Below the pieces are notes generated by a model that ran no database searches, had not been told where the DNA came from, and worked only from the letters and a program-made list of their open reading frames with translations. From positions 6,634,001 through 6,698,000 of the forward strand of contig NC_090128.1 of NCBI RefSeq assembly GCF_040581485.1: 64,000 nt of DNA. Reading direction: 5' to 3'. The DNA comes from Linepithema humile. Lineage: Eukaryota > Arthropoda > Insecta > Hymenoptera > Formicidae. The position numbers were made by a program, and so were the translations under genes. Positions 47,801 through 60,384 of this stretch are shown piece by piece; position 1 is the first letter of the stretch, and every line of letters begins with the position of its first letter.

Positions 47801-49478
47801 GCCATGTAAACGTGTATCTATGAAAATAAGGTAGAAACTCGAAGGTCAATATCTGTCGGCTTCATCGCAATGTACCGCTCTTTCCAACACCAAATTGCTC
47901 TCTATCCCGCGGCTATAATAGCAATCGTGCATATGTCCGCGTTTTATCTTCGCCGATCGTTTCGCCGATCTTTTTATGCCTTTCTAAAAAAAAAAAAGAA
48001 CTCTGGGAATATCGACAATAAATATCGTATCTTATCCTTCCGATGTCACGTCCACTTTCGTGACAGACTCGCGATTGTTATTGCAAGAATTACGAGATAA
48101 GCGCGGCTGCGAACGGACGCGTCAGCGCGCAGTGGCTATTCGGCATGTGGGATCCCGGGGGGTAAAAAACGGAGGTTTTTGTGGGGTGCGAGTCGTTAAG
48201 GTCAGGATTATTCCGGCAGAACTTGGGGTTCCACTCCCTTTGACCGGGACACACTTAGAACAACAATAACTCACTAATCCGCGCGAGCCTGCACCCGGGC
48301 GCCGATGAAAAATGTAAAAATCCAGAAAACCACTGCTCCGTGACAGTTCAATACATTTTAAATGCGTTCCGGCGCATTTGCGGGATACGATAAGCAGCCG
48401 CGGGATCCTGAGGAGCCACGCGAACGCCCCAATATGTCGGTTATTTATCGTCAGATTTATGGAATAAATGAGTAGGAGAGACAGCCCGCGCTTGTCGTGG
48501 CAATCCTCAAATATATGCCTCCCGCTTTTATTATTAACGTTTCGCGATACACCGAAATCTGATGGAATCGCACATTTCTAAGAAGCGAGTATCGAAACGC
48601 CTGCATGAAAAAAGAATCGAAGAATATAAAATCACATTGCAAAGATCACTGATGAAGAAAACTAATATGGGAAATCATTCGGAAACGCGTAGTACAGTAA
48701 AGCGCAATGAGCTGAACGAGAAAAATGTTGAAATGAGATAGATCGATGCGCCAAACGTTGATGAGAGAAGAAAAAAAGGAAGGAGGGGTTGGTGGAATGC
48801 CTTTATACGCCGCATCTCTATGGGATTCTTTCACGACACGCCGATTTAAAACGCCTTTTAAGACGGTCGTAGGGCCCGTTGGAATTGTGCCGAGCTGAAT
48901 CGAGCATTGAACTCTATATCGTACCCTCCCGACGCTCCATAAGTTGCATTCCTATTTTCTGTCGTAATAAGGAAGCCCCGGTCGTGCCAATAAAACGCGC
49001 TCGACTGCAATCGATTCGCGGTGATTAAAAGAGCAATATGTAAAGTTGAAGGTATCGGCGCGATGAAGCACGAGGGAAAAAAAAAAAAATGAACAAAGCC
49101 CGGCGAGTTTTCGAGTCTTGAAGGCGCGAACAATTGTCGAGCCGCGATAAACGCTTCAAATTTAAAACGATCCACGTGAGGCGGACGAGAGACGCTCCGG
49201 CAATCATACAGAAAACAAAAGCGCGCGCGGCCGAGCCGCATTATAATACAACGAACGCTAGCGCATTCGACAGCCCCGAAACTGCTGCTTTGCAATTCGG
49301 CGCTGCACTTATACAGCTTTTACATAATCGCATTTCGCGTCACCGAATAACATTCATTCAATAATTCGTCCGCCACGGGAAAGCCGTTATTATAGGGCGC
49401 ATACGCGATAATAACGCGCATGTATTATGTATAGCTGTGGGAGAATCGTCGATTACATCGGCCGCGGAGGATACTTAC

Positions 49479-49523
49479 GTTTTGCAATAACGTGCACTTC
49501 GCGCGCTTAAGCGACAATTCTAT
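49479..49523 (-). other. Candidate 45-nt microexon on the trh strand, phase 0 only
   Basis: The acceptor is eighteen T then AG, and the donor is AAC|GTAAGT. The 45 nt are open only in phase 0 (IELSLKRAKCTLLQN). The phase needed for the bHLH exon meets a stop, so if used in trh this would be untranslated or a poison exon. The T-run may simply mimic an acceptor. Confidence 0.2.
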
Positions 49524-49710
49524 CTAAAAAAAAAAAAAAAAAGCACGAGCGTTCGACTCTTCAACGTAACACTCTACGTTCTTCAGATCCGATATCCGAC
49601 GCAAGGTCGATAAAGCATCACGCCAAAAAAAAAAAAAAAATTAAAAAAGTAAAACAATGCAGATGCAGAAGTAGAAGAGTGACATGCATTTTGAATAAAG
49701 TTGAGCGTAC

Positions 49711-49740
49711 CTTTCGAAAGCGTAGTGTCTCTCCTCAAAT
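49711..49740 (-). other. Candidate 30-nt microexon on the trh strand
   Basis: The acceptor is GTTTATGTGTTACAG and the donor GAAAG|GTACGC. The 30 nt are open in phase 2 in, 2 out, reading FEERHYAFE, the phase that fits the bHLH exon. No homology to a known isoform can be claimed. Confidence 0.25.
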
Positions 49741-52700
49741 CTGTAACACATAAACAAGCTTCGGTCACTATATCGTAGAACTACGCGAAGAGGAGAGGTC
49801 ATTGGTTCCGAACTCGTTTCATAAACTAGTTTCGACAAGCTCATCGGACGCGAGGGGGCGAGGCGGGCGGAAGGGGGGAGGGGGAGGGACGACGAAGGCA
49901 GAACCGCGAAGATTATTTCAGACGGTAGACGGGTAGTTTGGCGCGCACGTAGGTAGTTATACTTATAAGTAGACATAATCATCACCATTGTAGATAGGCA
50001 GACGGGCGAGGCTAATTTCCAGACCCCATATTATAGTCCCCGAATCAACTTTTCTATAGTATAATAAGCTATTTCATATGACGTGTGCTCGCGCAATTAT
50101 ATTGAGATTAGATAAGACACGGGGGCCCCGTTCGGCTTTACCCGGCAAAATGTAAAAAAGAGGAGAGAGATAAGGTCCCTCGGATCTTTTTCTTTTTTTT
50201 TCCTTCCGGAAATATTCTTTCGATAGAGGTGCAGCAGCGGTGCGGACGCTTCTTGCGCGCAAGATGAAATTCCGGAATAAATAAAGTGCCGTTTCGGAGC
50301 GTATTCACAATACTATTTATTTTTAAACGGAATTTCTCCCGACATTACGATCGAGAAGTTAACTTTGCGGGCGTTTTTCCGATCCTGTTCGACGAAGCGA
50401 CTACGCGGACCGGAATGCGAAGCGGTGCGATAAAAAGCGAATCGAATATCCACTGTTGGACCGAACCACTCGACTAATGAAAATACCTATTGTTACTCCC
50501 TGGGTTTTGCGTTAAAAAATTTTTCGTCGCAGCATTTGGATCTCGCGCGGTATTTCGCGACAAGAAAACAAGCGATAGCGTCGAATTTGATTTCACAGAA
50601 TTGCGAAAATAGCTTCTGGCTCGATGCGATAAATATAAATAGCGACATGCGGTATAGCTACGTAAACAACGCGACGTTATGACGATAGAACTGGTGGAAA
50701 TTGCGAGACGGCGTTGAAATTCGCGCGTAACAAAACCACGATAGTCGTAGATCCGTAATTTGTAATCTTCAACGGCAGCTTCCGCGCGATCGCAGCGTCA
50801 GTATCCAGTTAGACGTCGCTCGATTCCGAATAGCGTTCCGACTAAGTGAATTGGACAGCGACAGCGAGGCGACGTGAAAAACAATTGGAATCGGACGGGC
50901 GCGTTCGTTCGAAATCCGTTTCCGTACGCGTCGGGCGCGGCGTGGTGTTGCAGTTCCTGATTCGCATTTAAGTTAGTCTCACGTTCCGCCGGTGCACGTG
51001 ATCCAGCTGCTCGAGAGGAATCCCACGTATCCGTGACGTCGCTCCATCTCCACCGCGAGCAACCTGCATGCGAATACGAGTACGCGAGACTTCTGTCTAG
51101 CCGCTGACTTATTAGGGATTCCGCGCGGACCACGTGCAGAAATTCGACGTTGCGCTCAGGCGCCACGTGTACTCGCCGGACGCACGTTCTTCTAATTTGC
51201 GATACGTCTTCGGACTGCTTAAAACCCAACCAACCTGTTTCTGTTCCGATCGTCATCCGTCGCTCGATCATCCCCCGCCGTGCCGGAAGAACCGTTCGGA
51301 ATTACGCGCGCATTTTTGCGCTCGCATTCCTAATTATTGCACCGCGTTCGCGTAATATTTCCCGAACCAACCGATCCGCATTATACCGATTTCATACGCG
51401 TGCAGTTTTCACGGAAAACTCTCCGACCGTTAAATCATAACGTGTAATAAGTCTTCGGCAACTTTCTAACGTACGGCGTGATAATTCACGATGATAGATA
51501 TCGCATTCAAATATCCGCGTAATCCTTCCTTTGTGTCGATTCGCATAAGAAGAAGAAGATTTGCGAGAAGGCACCCTGCGGTCACAGTTATGGCTCCCGG
51601 GTGTATCTCCTCTAAATCTTGCTTCTTGTGCACCACATTTGTAAGAAATATCGTGCGTGTTTATATTCGGAAAATAAATGACTAGAATTCATTTTTTTTG
51701 CGCGCGCGCAATGCAACAGAATCCGACATCACCGATAAAGTCGTACAAATTAAGCGTGAAAATTCGCGCCAAGTAACAAATCGCCTCAAAAACGCCTCGT
51801 GTCTTTCTGTAAGTGAAATTAGAACGTGCGTGGAAAATATAAATAGCATAGAATAACTTTCTCCTATCGAGATCGAGTTAACAGCTGCTCCTCGGTGACG
51901 GCGGCGGTGGCGGCGGCGGCGAAACAAGAGCGGCAGATTCCGACTGTAACGCTGCATCGGTTACAGCGAAGCAAGAGCGTAGAAACGGGCATTGTCGGCG
52001 CCGTTCGTTTCGTAAGACGAGAAGAAATCGTGCGACAATGCAGTGTCTCCACGGAGGTCCCGCGTGAAGGAGAGACCCGGCGTAAGAAAAGTGAGCGCGC
52101 GAGCGGGGAAAAATGCAGCTCCGCTCGTTGTTTCGCTTTCCTCCTTTGAGTCTTATTTATTGGTCGACGTGAATATTCAGCTCGGACAAAACTCCGTTCC
52201 GTTCCGGCCGCGCGACCGTCGTCGTCGGCTCCGGTTGTAAACGGAAAGGAGGGACGGGAGGGAAGTGTCACTTACAGAAACGCGAGAGCGATATTGTTGG
52301 ACGCGGCCGCGCCGCCGCCGTCGTCGACGCGAGTACAATACGCCGAGAACGGCGGAATGCATTAATATTAATGGTGGTACAGAAGAAGTCCCCGCAGGTA
52401 ACAGCCGCGACTCGCGCGACAGAGGCTCATCGAACTCTTCCCGAAAAACGAAATCGCAACCGAGGCCGCTAATCCGCGAGATATTGTTTGTTGTTTTCAA
52501 GATCAATTAAGAAACACAAGTCGTACAAATAACAAACGATTGTAATCGAGTGCCGCGCAAAAAGCTATTTTTCTTCCCGTGAAATTTTATACCTGCGTTT
52601 TATACCGCGTGGTCGGATGCAGTGCGCGGTGGCTCGAGAAAATGCGTCTCGTCTTAAGGCTGTCGCCTGGAGCATCGGTTACTCCAGTGACGATACACCT

Positions 52701-53990
52701 CGTAACGCCCACTATTCTTTATCATCGCACTTTCGCCTTGGCGATGATTCGTCTTATTTCGGTCTCTTAATATCTTAACGTCTTATACATGCAAAGCTAC
52801 ACGCGTGTTCTATACGTTTCACAATATGAAATCGTTCCACAAGTATTTATCTTATTAAAAATATAATATAACAAAAAAGAGAGAGGAAAAAAGACTGACT
52901 CGTGAACGTTCGCAAAGTTGAAAGAATTTTTATGCTAAAATCCTGCGATTTATCTCGAAAGCGGCATCTCCATAACCCGGTTAAAGACTTTGATGGCCTT
53001 GCAGTTTAACTTCCAAGTATATCACGAGATGGAGAACGAGATACGGTATGGTGGATTCTTCACGCGACGTAGGTGGGTGGTGCGTGAGTCACGGTTATAC
53101 ATATTAAATATGCCGGAACGTTGACTAACAAAACCGCGGCGTTGATCGCATCTCGTTGTCACTCTCTCGACGCGTAATTTTATATTCCGCCTAATGACAC
53201 TTCAATTTATTTCGCGAATTGTATTATATCGGAAATCGCTCCGCTTCTTTCATTTGCGGATAACGGAGTCGATCGTTTCGCACCGGAATTACCGGGAAAC
53301 CGCAGGGATAAACAAAAGTGGATCATGAAAGCGCGTAGGATGGCGAGAAAACGATGGAGAGCTCGGGGGAAAAATAACGCAGGTCGTGAAATGGCTTAGG
53401 AAAGCCGATCCGAAGTCGGATGGAAGCGTGTAGAAGGTCTCGAAGTTTCGCTGGTCGGTTGACCTCGTCGGGTAATAAGAATAAATGTGATTCTATTACG
53501 GGTTCAATTGTTACGGCGGCAGATAGGCCGCTCTCGATAGAGGACGAAGGGTAGATCGTAGTCGATAAGTATAAGATTCCCGGAAAGGTTTTTACCTATG
53601 AAATTGCTTCGTTATTTTTAGGACAGAGAATCCATTTAACACACGTTATATACAAGCGCTTGTAATATCAAATATAATCGCTCACGCCGCCGAAAGCAGC
53701 TTCGACGCAAAAATTATCGTAATTTGCTTTCTGCGACGCGCATTTCACAATCATTACGCAAATCAACCTGACGTAATCTTAAATAAACTTATTTATATAT
53801 CATCGCTTGCGTAATTAAATATGAATGCAAAATATCTGCAATATTCTTGCTCTAATGCTCGCTCAGATTTACCTCCGTCTTTAGAATATTAATAAAAAAA
53901 AAATTTAAAAAAAAAAGAATATACATGTAGTGTACGGAATAAATTCGCGCAATTTCGTAAAACGCGAATCGGGACTAAGAAAGTACTCAC

Positions 53991-54038
53991 CGTGCGTTGA
54001 CGGAGGTAGGATTTCCGACGTCGTCCATGGACGGTTTC
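53991..54038 (-). other. trh: Candidate alternative trh coding exon with in-frame ATG
   Basis: The acceptor is GGTTTCATTCTAG and the donor CACG|GTGAGT. The 48-nt segment is open in phase 2 and contains ATG at 54028 followed by MDDVGNPTSVNA. Its last two bases, CG, plus the T of the bHLH exon give Arg, so the junction would read MDDVGNPTSVNAR then ILELRKEKSRD. This would be a distal-promoter isoform of Trh. The evidence is splice signals and phase only. Confidence 0.33.
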
Positions 54039-56710
54039 CTAGAATGAAACCACGAATGAAATTCGTTACTGTTCATCCGCAGCTGCATAAACGCGGGATG
54101 GTTATACGTGGCGCATAGATTTGTCGATTGCCACATTTCGTGTATGCTAACGAATTCCGGAGAATTTTTCAATTTTTAACGAGGCGCGTGATTTTTCTTT
54201 GATTTGTACGTCTACGAGATTTATGTCTACTGCTATATTTATATATTTATCTCTCACTGCTATAAATCATTTCTGCCTTTCCGTCACGAATGATTATAGT
54301 TCGCATAATTGCACATAGTTCTTAAGTCTCTACACACGCCGATCGTTTTCGTCCACATTCGTATGTTATTGTCTATATAAATTACTAAGTAAACAATTTT
54401 TAGAAACACAAAGTAAAAATATATTTTTTGCGCGTAACACGATATATTGTCAATCAGGAATGACTATGTTCACTATATAAATCTTTGCACTATTTTGACG
54501 ATTGATACAATCACGTTTACAGCGTATAATTAAAAAGCCAGTTTTATGCTCGTCGTGAAATTTGCAAAACAACTTCGAGATGAAAACGAACGGTAACGAT
54601 AGTATCGAAGGGACACCCGCGCGGCGGTCGGTCTTGAGTACGTGTGCGTAAGTGTCATCGGCGCGTGTTGGCCTCGTGCTCGCTTCGAGGGTTCCATCCC
54701 CAGCATCCCCAAAACGTCATCCCCACCAGCCGGTGATCTTTGCTGCGCGTGCCTTTCTTACCAATGTAACGCGGCGGGCTTGGCGGAATGGTGAATGAAT
54801 TAACAATTGCTTTTCAAGAACACGAGTGGATATTATTATTGCATTACGGAAAGGAAAATGATGAATCGAATAGAAGCAGCATCAATTTGAACGATCATCA
54901 TTTGATCACTTATAATCTTATTTGAGTTTATCATTAAAAAAATGTGAAGAAAATGTGAGAGAAATAAATGAATAAAAATAATCATAAATATATTCATGCT
55001 TTTCAAAGTTCGGAACAAAACTCCAAGCAGCCGAGATTTTACATCTCCAAGTTGGAGTAAAACGCGCCGGTACTCTGTCTTCATTTGACTGATTGTGAGA
55101 TCTGGAACCCCGTGACGCCAATAAAACCGTATCTCCGCGGTAGCTTGTGTATCTATTTTCACGCCGCAACCTTATCCTTTAGCCGACCCTAACGTTACGT
55201 CGAACGATGGTGGGGATCATCGATTAAAGCCTAATGGGATTATACCCTTACGACGGACTGTCGCTGTCTCCATTTCGCGTGAATAGAAACAAACGTACAA
55301 TTTGGTATTTAATCTCAAGTCGAGCAAGTCGTTTCTCGTCATCTTGCTTCGAATATAACGATAGAATTATAGTGGTTTACAAAATTTTCAGATATCACAA
55401 ATGTAAGCATGACTGATATCCAGCGTCCCGTTAGCGCATTTATCATCGTTAGAATTAGTTGAGAATATTTGCATCGTGTCTTAGAGCGCGACGAGAAAAG
55501 CGAAAATGAGACAAAGGCGACGTTCGGCGCGTCGGAGGTCAAGAGCGGATCCAACGAAAAAGGCGACTGGAAAGATACGCTTCCGAGTTTTGCTTATCGA
55601 TTCAAATCGCGTTCCCCGCGTATGAATGAACGAACAAGTGGGCGAGTCGAGCCACCGGTTGAATGGGAGCCGCACGGGTGACCACAAAGTACACGCGTGC
55701 GTACCGGTGATCGTTCGTGTTGCCTCGCGCGCTCTCTCCTTCACACATCGCCCGCGTCTTTCCCTTATTCTTCCTCTGTCCTTTAATTCAACAGACTCGC
55801 TTAAGTATCGGCCGAAATAAGCGGTTCGGGCAGATAAATTCGAAGATTAGATATCTCAATGTGCACTTCTCTTTCTTGATTAAGTTTCAATTTGTGCGTC
55901 TTAATTTTCCGTCCGATCTCATCTCGAACGCACAAACCGATCGCAACCGGCAGTGATGTAATTCGACTTATCTGACGCGTAGCTAGGTATGCGGCGCGAC
56001 TAACTCGGAACGTTTTGTACCGCTAGCGCTAAAAATGCGTGGCGAATCAACGGGAAGGATCGTCCTGACTAGGCAACTTCCAAGCAGATCCGTTTTCTAC
56101 GATCTTAATAGGTATCGGATCCGCTCAAAGCATTCCGCCGTGCGCTATACACTAGGTACCCTTTCGTCCACCCGATGTCAGCGAATCCGCTCTCGTTTTT
56201 CCACGCGTTGGTTTAGCCGCGGCATTAGAATCACGGGCTATCGCGTATCGCTTGTTTTTCGGCCACAGTCGCACCGTGACTCCAAAGTTCGCGCGCACCG
56301 CGTGCTATTAAACGACGCTCGATTTTTGCTGGGCTATCTGCCGTATTGTGCGCAATTATATACGCTTTTTGTCAGCTAAGTCGGTGTAAAATGCGGTTTT
56401 CCGAAAATGGCAGTGGAACGAAGACTGGTCTCCGCGAGATGGTACGAGACGGTATCGTTTAATTTGGCATAAAACATCAACCCTTGTCTACTTGAAGACC
56501 CTGTCTTGTTCATTACTTCATCGTTCTTTCCATATCGGAGCTTTTTCCCGCCGGCGTTTTGCGACAAGTCGCACTAAAGTTTTTCGCTCATATTTGATTT
56601 CAACATATCATGCCTTAAATCTCTCCGCATTTTTTTTTTTTCTTTCGCAAAACGGAAATTATTTTCAAGATGTTTCCAAAGTGCATTAATAAAAATTCAC
56701 TATCATAGAT

Positions 56711-56786
56711 ATCACTATTATATTATATTATAGACTTTATCACTATTATATTATATTATAGACTATTATATTATATTGTAGACTTT
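56711..56786. repeat. AT-rich minisatellite, about 2.7 units
   Basis: A unit of about 28 bases, ATCACTATTATATTATATTA then TAGACTTT, is repeated twice and followed by a shorter third copy without ATC. Confidence 0.9.
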
Positions 56787-58841
56787 CCAAACCAGGAAAT
56801 CGGAGATCGATAAAGATTCTATAAGATATGTTTTTATATAAGCTAGTTGACGGTATAGCTGCAGTAAAGCTAAACACGTCGATATCCTCTGAGTCTGGTC
56901 GAGTTACTGGTTAAGGCGATGCAAAATGCGGTTTCGCTTTTTGTACTTTGGTTTAATAGTGCTACGCTATTACAACCATCCAAGTAAGCGCAACGATGTC
57001 GTGTCGCGGGGCCGGTAGTTTAATGGATTTTGCAGCGAACGCCGATGATACACGAAAAAGCTGCGAATCGACTCGCCGAGAGGTAGGTGACCGGGATATC
57101 CACGGTAACGCTATCTCGATCGGGCTGATTGAAAAAAAAATTAATCGTGTGAACATGAAATGAATTTCGTAAGATACAATGTAACGAAACGTGTATCTGG
57201 ATCTGGATGAATCTGTCTCGTTCAACAGTGGCGAGATCGAATAGCGAGGAAGCGAAGCGAGCGAAGAATAGCGGGCAGGAGCGGCGGAGAAAGGACGAGG
57301 AGCGCGAGCGGGGATCACGGGAAGGGAGCGAGTAGGGGGTATGGAAGGCGACCGGTCGACCGGTCCTCTGGACAGACGGACGGAAAGACAGACAGGACTG
57401 GAGACCGCTCATTACGGGCGGCGCATGCGCGAGGAATGCGGCGGCTCTGGTCTCCTCGATACAATAAATATAGGATTGGATCGGCGGGTGAGCGAACGGG
57501 CAATGCGAGAGGAGAGAAGGAGGAGAGGGCTGGACTCCTCTCCCGAGTTGAAAAGTAAACCGATGAACGAACCGAGGACCGACAACAATGCCCGACAACG
57601 TAGTAACGACATCCAGTTAAATCGCGGTCGTCGACAAAAAAATACGCGGCCGCGATTCTCGAGGGGCTCGGTGAACCCGCAACCGCGTATCTAACCGATA
57701 CATTGTCGTGAAGCGCGAGTGCGAATTCAGGTGGACGAGACATCGCCGACGAGATTTTTCATTGTTTTGCTCGCGATTTGCATTCGGTGATGCCGTCTCG
57801 CGTCGTATTTTATTATGTCCGTCGATCGTATTCCGAGCATAATTAACACTAAGGATAATTTTTCGACGATCCACACGAAAATTTATAACATCGAGGGGGA
57901 CGATCTTATGCCGGCGATTATGAATAATATAATTAACATTTCGGTCTTTCATAACGGCGCTATTAGCAGAAACGAAAGCCGGGCACATTACAGCTTAAAA
58001 GTCCGCGATGAACGCTCGAAGGATGTAGCACCCGGTTGAAAATTGTAGGGACGCGGCGAGGTGGATGTATCCACGATATAAATGCTGATCAATCAAGGCG
58101 AACGGAGCATTTAATCGATACTTCAATAATTAGCAACCTGCTCCGGACAAGTTTCACAGATAACCCTTATGCATTTTTTATGCTTAATGCTTCTTTTCTT
58201 CTTGATCAATCACCCCTAATAATCGCTTTCGATATAATTTGTGTAAGCATGAGATTTAGCAAAGATAATGCGTTTTCTCAAATCGCTGCGCTGATAATCG
58301 ATAACTTTTCCGAGACAAACATTATTAACGGCGCATTCCATCTCGGAACACGCGCTACCGCAATGATGTATAATGTGTTAGAAGCGCTATATTAATTTCA
58401 GCGTGTTCAAATAATACGACGCAAGATTTTTCACGCGGAATGATTATAGGTGACATCTTGAAAATTTGCAAGTGACAGAGAGGGAATACAGAGGTGCGAT
58501 GGGAGTAGACCGATAACGTCGCGCGTATTATTAATCGCGTTCCGTTGTTTGTAATTAGCGTGAAATCGTTTACAGTTAATTACAGCGATACGAGTACCAC
58601 GCGTTCGCTCCGCGAGATGCCGTCATTAATTATATTTCACGCGCCGTGATTATGCATAATACTTCGTTCTCGGAGACATACTTTTCGGATGATACACATT
58701 GCTTTCGTACTTTGCTGATTTTTTCTCGTCGCGATTTTTGATATATTTTCCTTTTTATTGTTATTGAAAAATCTAAAAAGGTTTTTGATATATTTTTATA
58801 AAATCTCACAAATACGTTTTTGCGATATTTTTAAAAACATG

Positions 58842-58950
58842 CACACACACACACACACACAAAATCTGGTAAGAGACACGTTAATTAATTAGAAAGCTCC
58901 AAAATTTATCATAAAAAAAAACATCCAGGCGCATGTGTGTGTGTGTGTGT
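58842..58950. repeat. (CA)n and (TG)n pair in inverted arrangement
   Basis: (CA) at 58842-58860 and (TG) at 58934-58950 are complementary and separated by about 73 bases, so a transcript across them could fold into a hairpin. Confidence 0.85.
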
Positions 58951-59361
58951 ATGCAATGGTCTGCGAAACAGCTTCGTACCGACTCTGTTCGTTCGTCACT
59001 CGAGAGTTGATTTATACTCGTGAGTGAAGAACCTCGTGCCAGACTTGGATGCTTTGCTCGTTGCTTCTGCGTGCGCGCCGCAGCGCTCACTTTGAACAAT
59101 GGAATTGCGTCGCGACGTCGATCTCTCTGTATCAATCACCTCACCAACAAGATCTTTTATATCCTTAACCGTTTATCGAGAGACCGCTTCTTTTCGTAAC
59201 CTCGCTTTATATTATTAACTAGATTCGTTTTTATCTCGATGCATGCACATGCCGGCCGTTTGTCAACAAATAACGTTAGAACATTGCGATGCTTTCGATC
59301 GTTCATAATTTACATCGACGAGAAAGTACAAGTAAAACCAGCACGAGTGTGAATTTCTTAC

Positions 59362-59394
59362 CTGTCTGTCCAGCAGAGCGCGTCATCTCGGTAC
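59362..59394 (-). other. Candidate 33-nt upstream exon on the trh strand
   Basis: This segment has the best splice signals in the flank: acceptor TTTTTTTTGTTTCCAG and donor GACAG|GTAAGA. In the phase compatible with the 53991-54038 candidate and the bHLH exon it reads YRDDALCWTD. In another frame it holds an ATG (MTRSAGQT). It could be a 5' UTR exon or coding exon of a distal trh transcript, or belong to something else. Confidence 0.38.
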
Positions 59395-60346
59395 CTGGAA
59401 ACAAAAAAAATTTTATTTAATTCACAGATCGGATCTAATTATGAGGTTTTTCATGTAATTATTAAGAACGCCAAGAGCGACTTTTATATGATTAATATTT
59501 TGAAGTAAAATGTCTCGTTTTGATATATGTATTTGTGACATTATTCTCCAGTCAATTCACGAAGTCGATACGTGTATAGGAATTAGTAATTCGTCGCGGT
59601 GCGCGATCGGCATATCGCCCCTCTCACGCTCAACCCCCAAAGTCCAAATCCCGTGTCGCAGCTTACAGGAAAAAGCTTTTATATGAAAGCTCGGCTAGAA
59701 ATAAGATCGCGGCCGTAAATTGCGCGCGAACCTAATCTTGCGGTTGAATGATGCCGCTTGCCACGTTCGTTCCGGGCCCCTTTTCTATTCTTCCTTATCG
59801 AATCATAAATCCGCCTCTCGAAAAGGAAGGGAATTTACAAAATTTATAAACTGCTGCACACCGATACAGACGCGGCGAATCGATATTAAACCAACACGAG
59901 AAATTATTTTTTTCAAACGTATTTCTCAAACCGAGAGCCCCCCGGTATCTTGCGACGAGACGAAAGAGCCCGCGTTAAAAGAGCTCACGAACAAATCGAC
60001 GACGACGGGGGATGAAATTTGCGCTAGCGATGGATGAATCAGAAGAAACGCGAGAAAGCGGGGCCTGTCAACGCGACATGATTTAAAGCCAAATATTACG
60101 ACAGAACGCGCATTCCTACGACGCTCCGACCGAGGGCAAGACGAGGGTGAGCGACACCGAGGGATGAGCCGTAAGTCGTGCAGATATGTTGGCCACGGTT
60201 TATTACCGGGATGGCGGGAATGGTCGGCGGGGTGGAGGAACATTGATTTAATGCGGGAGTAATTGGGCGGCCGGACGTCTCTATGAGCACGCCACCTTCC
60301 ACCGCTAATGCGTTCCCGCCCTTCTAACCTTTTGGCTAACCACCGT

Positions 60347-60384
60347 GCGAGCGAGCGAGCGTGCTAGGCGAGCGAGCGAGCGAG
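60347..60384. repeat. GCGA tetranucleotide repeat, interrupted
   Basis: Two runs of GCGA units (60347-60360 and 60367-60384) are separated by TGCTAG-type sequence. Confidence 0.9.

Larger units (their letters stand above)
45100..53900. other. Non-coding flank with homopolymer runs
   Basis: No supported gene. A-runs of 18 (49526-49543) and 16 (49625-49640) lie close together. Two splice-flanked candidates on the trh strand are listed separately. Reading frames of 60-157 codons near 50.8-52.5 kb are arginine-rich by composition and lack domains. Confidence 0.5.
54100..59300. other. Non-coding flank with tandem repeats
   Basis: No supported gene. It contains the AT minisatellite at 56711-56786 and a purine-rich stretch near 57200-57540 that creates long reading frames without domains. 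A (CA)n and (TG)n pair lies at 58842-58950. Confidence 0.5.

Noticed and set aside
50798..51271. 157-codon - strand frame
   Set aside because: It overlaps two + strand frames and has no domain. Composition explains it.
54660..54720. tRNA-like GGGTTCCATCCCC motif
   Set aside because: The loop lacks the expected purine after TTC, and no acceptor stem or anticodon arm could be paired.
57020..57598. 192-codon - strand frame, with others overlapping
   Set aside because: Several frames on both strands are open in the same purine-rich stretch. There is no domain, no good splice context and nothing recognisable.
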